Of a DNA stretch of 6,612 nucleotides, positions 1 through 4,397 are shown in pieces. The stretch covers positions 1 through 6,612 of the forward strand of contig CANPVY010000351.1 of the NCBI GenBank assembly GCA_947581845.1, written 5' to 3'. The DNA is from an uncultured bacterium (GTDB lineage: Bacteria; Gemmatimonadota; Gemmatimonadetes; Palauibacterales; KS3-K002). A program made the translations under genes and the position numbers. The notes beneath the pieces are model-generated. The model had not been told where the DNA came from, made no database searches, and saw only the letters and a program-made list of their open reading frames with translations. Numbering within the stretch: the first letter of the stretch is position 1; each line of letters opens with the position of its first letter.

Positions 1-463
1 CCCCCCTGAGGACCGCCGCGCAGTTCCTGCTCGATGAGACGATCGCCGTGCTCAGACCCATCTCTCTCCACTTCCGGATCTGCTGCACCGTGTCCTCGAA
101 TACCTCCACACCCCCGGAGTCCAGCAGCTCGTTGTACAAGAGATTCTTGCGGTTGCCCAGCCCGCAGACCGTCTCCTGGTCCGGCCCGTCGCTCGGATCC
201 CCCTCAGGTAGCGTGATGCCGCGCGAGGCCAGGAAGCTGCGCACCCCATCGTAGCGCGGCTTGCCGTCGACGTAGCGCGGATAGTCCGTCTCGATGGCGA
301 ACGGCTCGAACGGCACACCTTCCGAGCCCGCGCGCCGCTCCAGATACTCGTCGAACACCCGCTTCCAAGCCCGCGCGTGCACGCTCGCGGTGCGCGTGAC
401 GACACCATCCAAGTCGAAGATCACGGCCTCGAAGTCGGCCGTGTTGATGCTCTTCTCTCTCAT
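1..463 (-). CDS. HAD-family sugar-phosphate hydrolase / beta-phosphoglucomutase-like protein, N-terminal part (3' truncated by window edge)
   Basis: The frame is open from the ATG at 461-463 to the left edge, giving 154 codons with no stop. The start is supported by a purine-rich GGGGAG about 10 nt upstream. Residues 14-23 (VIFDLDGVVT) are HAD motif I, with the nucleophile and acid Asp17 and Asp19. Helices of the cap domain follow. YVDGKPRYDGV (64-74) and GLGNRKN (101-107) are typical of HAD domains found fused to, or encoded beside, GH65 trehalose/kojibiose phosphorylases (the OtsB1/Rv2006 type). IVSSSRN (141-147) carries the motif II Ser/Thr. Family members are cytoplasmic Mg-dependent phosphatases or phosphomutases acting on sugar phosphates. 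The motif III Lys and motif IV acidic residues lie beyond the window. Whether this is a stand-alone enzyme or the front of a HAD-GH65 fusion cannot be seen. Family assignment is secure; substrate is inference. Confidence 0.85.
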   Translation of the reverse strand, partial: MREKSINTADFEAVIFDLDGVVTRTASVHARAWKRVFDEYLERRAGSEGVPFEPFAIETDYPRYVDGKPRYDGVRSFLASRGITLPEGDPSDGPDQETVCGLGNRKNLLYNELLDSGGVEVFEDTVQQIRKWREMGLSTAIVSSSRNCAAVLRG

Positions 464-534
464 CCCCGTTGCCGCTCCCCCATCGCCACCAGCTCGGTCA
501 ATCTGCCGCCTATGTACCAGGCGCTCGGCCGCAT
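460..534 (-). CDS. Possible small ORF (24 aa) overlapping the HAD start as ATGA
   Basis: An ATG at 532-534 opens a 24-codon frame that ends in TGA at 460-462. The stop shares two bases with the HAD start codon (ATGA), an arrangement typical of translational coupling. A GAGG lies 9 nt upstream of the ATG. The third codon position is G or C in 20 of 24 codons, in keeping with the neighbouring genes. The peptide begins MRPSAWYIGGRL and ends in a charged stretch, ERQRG. I do not recognise it. It could be a leader peptide that couples translation to the hydrolase, or chance in GC-rich DNA. The same TGA/ATG overlap also occurs by chance elsewhere in the window. Confidence 0.22.
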   Translation of the reverse strand: MRPSAWYIGGRLTELVAMGERQRG

Positions 535-597
535 GCCGCCCCGCCTCGGCCTACCCGGCGACTGGACAGCACTCCGCACGCCTCGGCGACCGACGCA

Positions 598-625
598 ACA
601 ATAAGGATTAGCACCCGATGGACAA
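598..625 (-). promoter_or_regulatory. Weak sigma70-type promoter candidate upstream of the HAD gene
   Basis: Read leftward, TTGTCC (625-620) and TATTGT (603-598) are separated by 16 bp in a locally AT-richer patch just after the rhomboid stop. Each hexamer matches the consensus at four of six positions. The -10 sequence is identical to that of the much better fasciclin promoter. It would give a leader of about 130 nt before the HAD start and would include the candidate small ORF. Confidence 0.25.
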
Positions 626-656
626 GTGCCGCGCGTCCAGTTGACTCGTAAGCGTG

Positions 657-1418
657 CTACTCCGGCGTGAACCTGTCGAGGAACGCCCGTTCATCGGCGG
701 TCAGGCTGCCGACCCCGGAAGCCCTGATCTTCTCCATGACCCGATCCAGCTCGTCACGGTTCACCGGGTGCATCTCCTCGCGACGTATTCTCTGCCAGCG
801 CTTGAGATCCGCCCCGTCGCTGCCCGAGCTACGCTGCGCGGGAGCGCTGGCCTTGGCCCGGAACTGTCGGGCAGGAGAGCGATGCTCCATCCACTTGAGG
901 TACGCGAATCCCCCCACGAACCCGCCCAGATGCGCAAAATGCGCGATCCCGCCATGCGCACCGCTGAATCCCCCGTAGAGCGAGAGCGCCGTCATGCCCG
1001 CCACCAGCCAACGCGCCTGCACCGGGAACACTCCCCAGATGTAGATCTGATCGCGCGGCCAATAGCGCGCGAAGCCGAGCAGCACACCGAAGACCGCTCC
1101 CGAGGCCCCTACAATCGGCACATAGGGCGTGAAGAGTGAGAGCAGCGCCCCCGTGATACCGCTCGAGAAGTAGAGCCCCAAGAAATGCCGGCCACCCAGC
1201 CGCTGCTCCAATCGCGGCCCGAAGAAGAACAGCGCCAGCATGTTGAAGAAGAGGTGCCAGAGGTTGCCGTGCAGAAACATGTAGGTGATCGGTGTCCACG
1301 GCCGGAACGGGATCCCCGCCGGCACCAGCCAGAACAGCGGCATGACCTGCGGCTGCAGGCTGGTGACCAGAAACACCGCCACGTTGGCGTAGACCAGGCG
1401 TGATACCCAGCGAGTCAT
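657..1418 (-). CDS. Rhomboid-family intramembrane serine protease with charged C-terminal tail
   Basis: This 253-aa polytopic membrane protein has the full rhomboid active-site set. HGNLWHLFFNM (50-60) supplies the conserved His55 and oxyanion Asn59 (compare GlpG H150/N154). The L1-loop-like FGPRLEQRLG follows at 66-75. GASG (104-107) carries the nucleophile Ser106, and AHLGGFVGG (162-170) carries catalytic His163. About six hydrophobic segments fall between residues 5 and 175. Rhomboids cleave transmembrane segments of client proteins within the inner membrane. From about 178 to 253 a soluble, Arg/Glu-rich tail ends in a helix-rich SLTADERAFLDRF element (238-250), a recurrent C-terminal module in some bacterial rhomboids. 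The ATG start is needed for the first membrane segment (8-20), but no clear Shine-Dalgarno precedes it. The gene is 198 bp downstream of the SDR and is probably transcribed separately or by read-through. The client is unknown. Confidence 0.93.
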   Translation of the reverse strand: MTRWVSRLVYANVAVFLVTSLQPQVMPLFWLVPAGIPFRPWTPITYMFLHGNLWHLFFNMLALFFFGPRLEQRLGGRHFLGLYFSSGITGALLSLFTPYVPIVGASGAVFGVLLGFARYWPRDQIYIWGVFPVQARWLVAGMTALSLYGGFSGAHGGIAHFAHLGGFVGGFAYLKWMEHRSPARQFRAKASAPAQRSSGSDGADLKRWQRIRREEMHPVNRDELDRVMEKIRASGVGSLTADERAFLDRFTPE

Positions 1419-1587
1419 CGACGATGGACCAGAGTCTCTATGCTCATTCCCGGGGCCGAATATACCCGCCAGCCCAGCCCGCCGCGAGCACCTGCGTCAT
1501 GCCCTCCGCCAACCGGCCTCGCTATGGCTCGACCTGCACGCCACTGCGGCCTGGTCTTTGTGTATTCCATCGCGGAGCGCTGGCGGA

Positions 1588-1610
1588 CCGATGCCCCCGC
1601 CTGGCATCGG
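1588..1610 (-). terminator. Perfect 8-bp hairpin just after the SDR stop (terminator-like, no U-tract)
   Basis: CCGATGCC and GGCATCGG form a perfect 8-bp stem with a 7-nt loop, starting 6 nt past the SDR stop codon in the direction of SDR transcription. No run of T follows on that strand, so it is not a canonical intrinsic terminator. It could stabilise the 3' end or act with Rho. Confidence 0.45.
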
Positions 1611-1616
1611 CGCAAC

Positions 1617-2387
1617 TCACGCACTCACCCGGGTGCGCACGGTCGAGAGGCCACCGTCAATGCCCAGCACCTGACCTGTCACCCAGTCGTTGCGCGGATT
1701 GAGCAACCACGCCATCACGGATGCGACATCGCGCGGCGTGCCCAATCGACCGGCGGCGTGCATCGCGATGGACACGCGCTCCGAGACCTCGTTCCGGGTG
1801 ATCGACTCGGTGGCCGCTGTCCGTACCAGTCCGGGCGCAACCGCATTCACCCGGATGTTGTAGCGCGCGTACGTTGCCGCCGCTGCTAGCACCAGCCCGC
1901 TGACCCCACCTTTCGCTGCAGCGATCGCCTCGTGATTCACCAATCCCACTCGCGCTGCGGCCGAGGAAACCAGGACGATCGAGCCACCCGCCTTCATCAT
2001 CGCTCGCGCAGCGGCACGCACCGCGGCAAAGGCGGAGCCGAGATTCAGGGCGAGTGTGTCGTTGAACTCATCCTCCTTGGTCAAATGTGCGGGCTTGAGT
2101 AAGACCGAGCCGACGCAGTTGGCGACCCCGTCCACGCGTCCGAACAGCTCGACCGCGCGCGCGACACATGCCTCGACCTGCTCGAAGCGCGTCGCGTCCA
2201 CGCTGCGGCACTCCGCACCCAAGCTATCGGCTAGCTCCTCCAGTTTCCCGACATCACGGGCCGCCAGCAGCAGACGCGCGTCACTCGCTGCCAGACGCCG
2301 CGACAGCGCCGAGCCTATGCCTCCCGTCGCTCCCAAGACAACGTAGACAGCACCCGGCACGGGCTCAAGCGGTTCCGCGGGCATCAT
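1617..2387 (-). CDS. SDR-family NAD(P)-dependent oxidoreductase-like protein, catalytic Tyr replaced by Ile
   Basis: The protein has 256 aa, the usual size for a classical short-chain dehydrogenase. I place the start at the ATG of 2385-2387 because GGGAGG (2395-2400) lies 7 nt upstream. The longer frame from 2453 would add 22 residues with no family resemblance. Domain order is classical. The Rossmann GATGGIG (19-25) is followed by an AARD nucleotide-discriminating loop (42-45) and Asp64 after beta3. VANCVGS (88-94) stands where NNAG is normal. Asn115 in LALNLGS and VSS (140-142) are the catalytic Asn and Ser positions. RVNAVAPGLVRT (179-190) and the GQVLGIDGG tail close the fold. The YxxxK motif reads IAAAK (155-159): Lys159 is kept but the general-acid Tyr is Ile155. 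I recall an SDR subgroup with NHEAIAAAK, so this looks like a subfamily trait rather than an error. Activity and substrate are unknown. It lies 242 bp downstream of the fasciclin gene, same strand. Confidence 0.9.
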   Translation of the reverse strand: MMPAEPLEPVPGAVYVVLGATGGIGSALSRRLAASDARLLLAARDVGKLEELADSLGAECRSVDATRFEQVEACVARAVELFGRVDGVANCVGSVLLKPAHLTKEDEFNDTLALNLGSAFAAVRAAARAMMKAGGSIVLVSSAAARVGLVNHEAIAAAKGGVSGLVLAAAATYARYNIRVNAVAPGLVRTAATESITRNEVSERVSIAMHAAGRLGTPRDVASVMAWLLNPRNDWVTGQVLGIDGGLSTVRTRVSA

Positions 2388-2412
2388 CGCTGTTCCTCCC
2401 TGCTGTGGGAAC

Positions 2413-2439
2413 GGGGAGAGGGGCTCGCCCCGTCTCCCC
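2413..2439 (-). other. Strong GC hairpin in the SDR 5' leader
   Basis: On the SDR strand GGGGAGA-C-GGGG pairs with CCCC-TCTCCCC around a CGAG tetraloop, making 11 G-C-rich pairs with a single bulged C. It ends 12 nt before the SDR Shine-Dalgarno. There is no U-tract. It could halt read-through from the fasciclin gene, protect a processed 5' end, or modulate initiation. The sequence does not decide between these. Confidence 0.45.
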
Positions 2440-2584
2440 GCCGTCACTCCCATGAACCTTCGTCCTGTTGCGGCTCGCTCTGACTGCGACGAGCCTCGCT
2501 ACCGTTCGTTCTCTGTCTTGCGGCCGGCCGCGAAACACCGCCTCGCGGATGCTCGGCCGCGGCCACGACAATCTATCTTCTTCA

Positions 2585-2608
2585 CCCGTCGATCGAGTCG
2601 ATCGCGGG
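2585..2608 (-). terminator. Hairpin downstream of the fasciclin gene (terminator-like, no U-tract)
   Basis: Starting 21 nt past the fasciclin stop, CCCGCGATCG pairs with CGATCG-A-CGGG around an ACT loop, giving 10 bp with one bulged base. An A/G-rich stretch rather than T residues follows on that strand, so termination would have to be non-canonical. The inner CGATCG copies could also be simple GATC-rich palindromes. Confidence 0.38.
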
Positions 2609-2629
2609 CTACGCTGGACACCTGCCCAG

Positions 2630-3151
2630 CTACTCGTCCGCCTGCGGTAGAATCACCGCATCAATCACGTGGATCACGCCATTGCTGGCCATGATGTCGG
2701 TCTCCACGATACGGGCGTCGTCCACCATCGCCGCACCGTCCTTCAACGAGATCATCACCTCCTGGCCCTGCGCCGTGCGCGCCGACTTCAGGCCGACCAC
2801 GTCCTCGGCCAGCAGACGGCCCGGTACCACATGGTAAGTGAGGATCGCCTGCAACTTGGCACGATTCTCGGGCTTCAGCAGTTCCTCCAGCGTGCCGGCC
2901 GGCAGCTTAGCGAACGCCTCATCCGTCGGAGCGAACACGGTGAACGGGCCCTCGCCCTTCAGCGTCTCGACGAGGCCGGCCGCCTGAACAGCCGCGACCA
3001 ACGTCTTGAAGGAACCCGCAGAGATGGCCGTGTCGACGATATCCTTCTCATCCATACGCGGCGACGTACCGCCGTACTGGGCCGAGGCCGGAGCACTGAG
3101 CACGACCAGCCCCAGGACCGCTATAAGCAGGGAAACAAGACGGGATAGCAT
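2630..3151 (-). CDS. Secreted fasciclin (FAS1) domain protein
   Basis: The protein has 173 aa. The ATG at 3149-3151 is chosen because AAGGAGA (3158-3164) sits 6 nt upstream and a signal peptide begins there. A longer frame to 3223 would put 24 extra residues ahead of the signal. Residues 5-20 are a hydrophobic core and APASA (20-24) is a signal peptidase I site, so the mature chain starts near Gln25 and is exported. One FAS1 domain fills the rest (about 37-170). [11 protein letters not shown] (70-80) is the H1 motif, YHVV (106-109) the central element, and [13 protein letters not shown] (157-169) the H2 motif. Bacterial single-FAS1 proteins are periplasmic or surface proteins linked to adhesion; the exact role here is unknown. 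The gene faces the B12-type MerR regulator across a shared control region with operator-like repeats, so light- or stress-dependent control is a reasonable inference. Confidence 0.94.
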   Translation of the reverse strand: MLSRLVSLLIAVLGLVVLSAPASAQYGGTSPRMDEKDIVDTAISAGSFKTLVAAVQAAGLVETLKGEGPFTVFAPTDEAFAKLPAGTLEELLKPENRAKLQAILTYHVVPGRLLAEDVVGLKSARTAQGQEVMISLKDGAAMVDDARIVETDIMASNGVIHVIDAVILPQADE

Positions 3152-3205
3152 TATGAGTCTCCTTAGCGTTTCGTGGTTTCTGACAAAGCTCCCAACTGCA
3201 CTTCT

Positions 3206-3262
3206 CGCGCGGTACCTAGGCACGCTGGGGTGCCAGGGGGGCCGGCCCGGCGGTATCGCGCG
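3206..3262 (-). other. Structured 5' leader of the fasciclin mRNA
   Basis: In the leader of about 130 nt between the predicted start of transcription (near 3283) and the fasciclin ATG, two stems nest. The outer stem pairs CGCGCGATACC (3262-3252) with GGTACCGCGCG (3216-3206), 10 of 11 positions. The inner stem pairs CCTGGCAC (3237-3230) with GTGCCTAGG (3223-3215), 8 bp with one bulge and a 6-nt loop. The two share bases 3215-3216, so they could trade pairs. A GGGCCGGCCC palindrome (3239-3248) lies between. No B12-box or other riboswitch signature was recognised. Confidence 0.4.
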
Positions 3263-3287
3263 GTCGCCCCTGTCCGCCTAATGTCCA

Positions 3288-3297
3288 TGACAATAAT
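3288..3297 (+). promoter_or_regulatory. Operator-like half: TGACAATAAT overlapping the fasciclin -10
   Basis: TGACAATAAT differs at one position from TGACAATTAT (3341-3350) at the regulator promoter. The two copies are 53 bp apart in the same orientation, close to five helical turns. This copy covers the fasciclin -10 box, so a protein bound here would block that promoter. Function as a binding site for the neighbouring MerR-type protein is inferred. Confidence 0.4.
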
Positions 3298-3318
3298 GAG
3301 ACTGCGGCCAGCTGTCAA
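3290..3318 (-). promoter_or_regulatory. Sigma70-type promoter of the fasciclin gene
   Basis: Read leftward, TTGACA (3318-3313) matches the -35 consensus exactly. After a 17-bp spacer comes TATTGT (3295-3290), matching the -10 consensus at four of six positions. Transcription would start near 3283 and leave a leader of about 130 nt. The site is back to back with the regulator promoter. Confidence 0.72.
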
Positions 3319-3339
3319 GGGCTTGTCGCGATATCTAAC

Positions 3340-3357
3340 TTGACAATTATTGTACAA
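3340..3357 (+). promoter_or_regulatory. Probable operator of the B12-type MerR regulator over its own -35
   Basis: TTGACAATTATTGTACAA contains TTGACAA and TTGTACAA as direct repeats whose ACAA cores (3343 and 3354) are exactly 11 bp apart, and also an ACAAT-T-ATTGT inverted repeat. CarH-type repressors are known to bind tandem repeats of about 11 bp with TACA-like cores over the -35 element. Location and spacing fit autorepression. A third repeat is not evident. Confidence 0.5.
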
Positions 3358-3368
3358 CCTGCTATCCT
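3340..3368 (+). promoter_or_regulatory. Sigma70-type promoter of the regulator-photolyase operon
   Basis: A perfect -35 TTGACA (3340-3345), a 17-bp spacer and TATCCT (3363-3368, four of six matches) precede the regulator start by about 30 bp. Transcription near 3375 would leave a short leader of about 22 nt containing the Shine-Dalgarno. The spacer is of normal length, unlike the 19-20 bp of MerR-activated promoters, which suggests repression rather than DNA-twisting activation. Confidence 0.75.
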
Positions 3369-3396
3369 CCCCCGCAACCTGCAGGGAGGTACGGGC

Positions 3397-4377
3397 ATGA
3401 CCGAACAGCGCAGCCGCTGGAAAAGACACCCCATTCGTGTCGTCGCCCGCCGTACCGGACTCAGCCGCGACGTCCTGCGCGCCTGGGAGGTACGCTACGG
3501 CGCCGTGCTACCCGAGCGCACAACGGGAGGCCAGCGCCTCTACTCGGACGACGACATCGAGCGGTTGCGGTTGATCCAACTGGCCCTTGAAGCGGGCCGC
3601 CGTATCGGCCAGGTGGCGAGCCTGCCCAGCGAAGAGCTGGCACGGCTGGTCGGCGAGGATCAGGGAGCCGAACGGGCAGGTCCCGGAGCCAGTGACCGCG
3701 AGCAGATCTCGCCGCTATCGGCCCAGAGCCTGTTGCGTGAATGTCTGGATGCGGTGCAGGCCATGGACGCTCCGCGACTGGAGTCGACCCTCAGCCGGGC
3801 AGCGATGACGCTTCACGCAACGGATGTCATCGACCATGTGGTCACCCCGCTGATGATCCAGATCGGTGACCTCTGGTGGGCGGACCACTTGACCCCCGCG
3901 CACGAGCGGCTGGCCACCTCTGTCGTGCGCCGGACGCTGGATGAGATTAGAGTGAAGCTGCAGAACAGGGGCGGCCCGGGCCTGGTGGTGGCCACCCCCT
4001 CGGGTCAGCATCACGAGGTCGGAGCCATGCTGGCGGCAGCCACCGCGGCAGCCGCCGGCTGGCGGGCGATCTACATGGGCGCGGACCTGCCGGCAGCCTC
4101 CATTGCCAAGGCCGCCGAGCTGACCGGGGCCGGCGCCGTTGCGCTGAGCGTCATCTACCCAGCGGACGATCTGGAGCTTGCTGACGAGCTCAGGACCCTG
4201 CGGCGCCTGCTCCCTGCCGAGGTGGCCGTGATCGTGGGAGGCCAGGCGGCAGCGAGCTATCGGGGCGTATTGGAGGAGATCGGCGCGCTGTGGCTACCCG
4301 ACACGCGGGCCTTACGGTCGGCGCTCGACCTCGTGCGCGTCTCGCGGGCCAACACAGTGCAAGACCGTAGCTCCTGA
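3397..4377 (+). CDS. MerR-family regulator with cobalamin-binding domain (CarH/LitR-like)
   Basis: The protein has 326 aa. The ATG at 3397 is preceded by AGGGAGG (3383-3389), spacing 7. A TTG 57 bp upstream is in frame, but it is the -35 box and not a start. Residues 12-80 are a MerR winged helix (IRVVARRTGLSRDVLRAWE, then RYG and GGQRLYSDDDIERL). About 105-190 is the four-helix bundle that caps cobalamin. Residues 195-315 are the B12-binding Rossmann domain: GQHHEVG (203-209) with likely axial ligand His206, YMGADLP (226-232), SVI (251-253) and IVGGQ (279-283). In the CarH family adenosylcobalamin makes a DNA-binding tetramer that light destroys, relieving repression. The cap motif here is W160-x9-E170-R171, not W-x9-E-H. 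The position next to Trp160 is Trp161 where TtCarH has the His that ligates cobalt after photolysis. Q204 replaces the usual Glu. B12 binding is likely, photosensing uncertain. It is co-transcribed with the photolyase. Confidence 0.9.
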   Translation: MTEQRSRWKRHPIRVVARRTGLSRDVLRAWEVRYGAVLPERTTGGQRLYSDDDIERLRLIQLALEAGRRIGQVASLPSEELARLVGEDQGAERAGPGASDREQISPLSAQSLLRECLDAVQAMDAPRLESTLSRAAMTLHATDVIDHVVTPLMIQIGDLWWADHLTPAHERLATSVVRRTLDEIRVKLQNRGGPGLVVATPSGQHHEVGAMLAAATAAAAGWRAIYMGADLPAASIAKAAELTGAGAVALSVIYPADDLELADELRTLRRLLPAEVAVIVGGQAAASYRGVLEEIGALWLPDTRALRSALDLVRVSRANTVQDRSS

Positions 4378-4397
4378 GGCTGCGAGAAGGAGCGCTC

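Noticed and set aside
131..140. TTGTACAA-like match to the putative operator inside the HAD gene.
   Set aside because: It lies within a conserved coding block (NLLYNE), lacks a second repeat at 11 bp and has no promoter context.
654..1139. Long rightward frame opposite the rhomboid gene.
   Set aside because: It is antisense to a gene with a complete active site and shows no domain features; a shadow of GC-rich coding DNA.
1415..1624. 69-codon leftward frame filling the SDR-rhomboid gap, overlapping both neighbours (GTG inside the SDR end; TGA over the rhomboid ATG).
   Set aside because: The GTG has no Shine-Dalgarno, its early codons lie in the 1588-1610 hairpin, the third-position G+C is unlike the neighbours, and the peptide is Arg/Gly-rich without family resemblance.
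2365..2571. 68-codon leftward frame across the SDR leader and start.
   Set aside because: It starts at TTG without a ribosome site, is Arg-rich, overlaps the well-supported SDR start out of frame and looks like GC-driven open frame.
3152..3283. Cobalamin riboswitch in the fasciclin leader, suggested by the B12-type regulator next door.
   Set aside because: No B12-box sequence or adenosylcobalamin-aptamer core could be found; only simple nested stems are present.
3340..3396. N-terminal extension of the MerR regulator starting at TTG 3340.
   Set aside because: That TTG is the first half of the TTGACA -35 box. The ATG at 3397 has an ideal Shine-Dalgarno and gives the normal MerR N-terminus.
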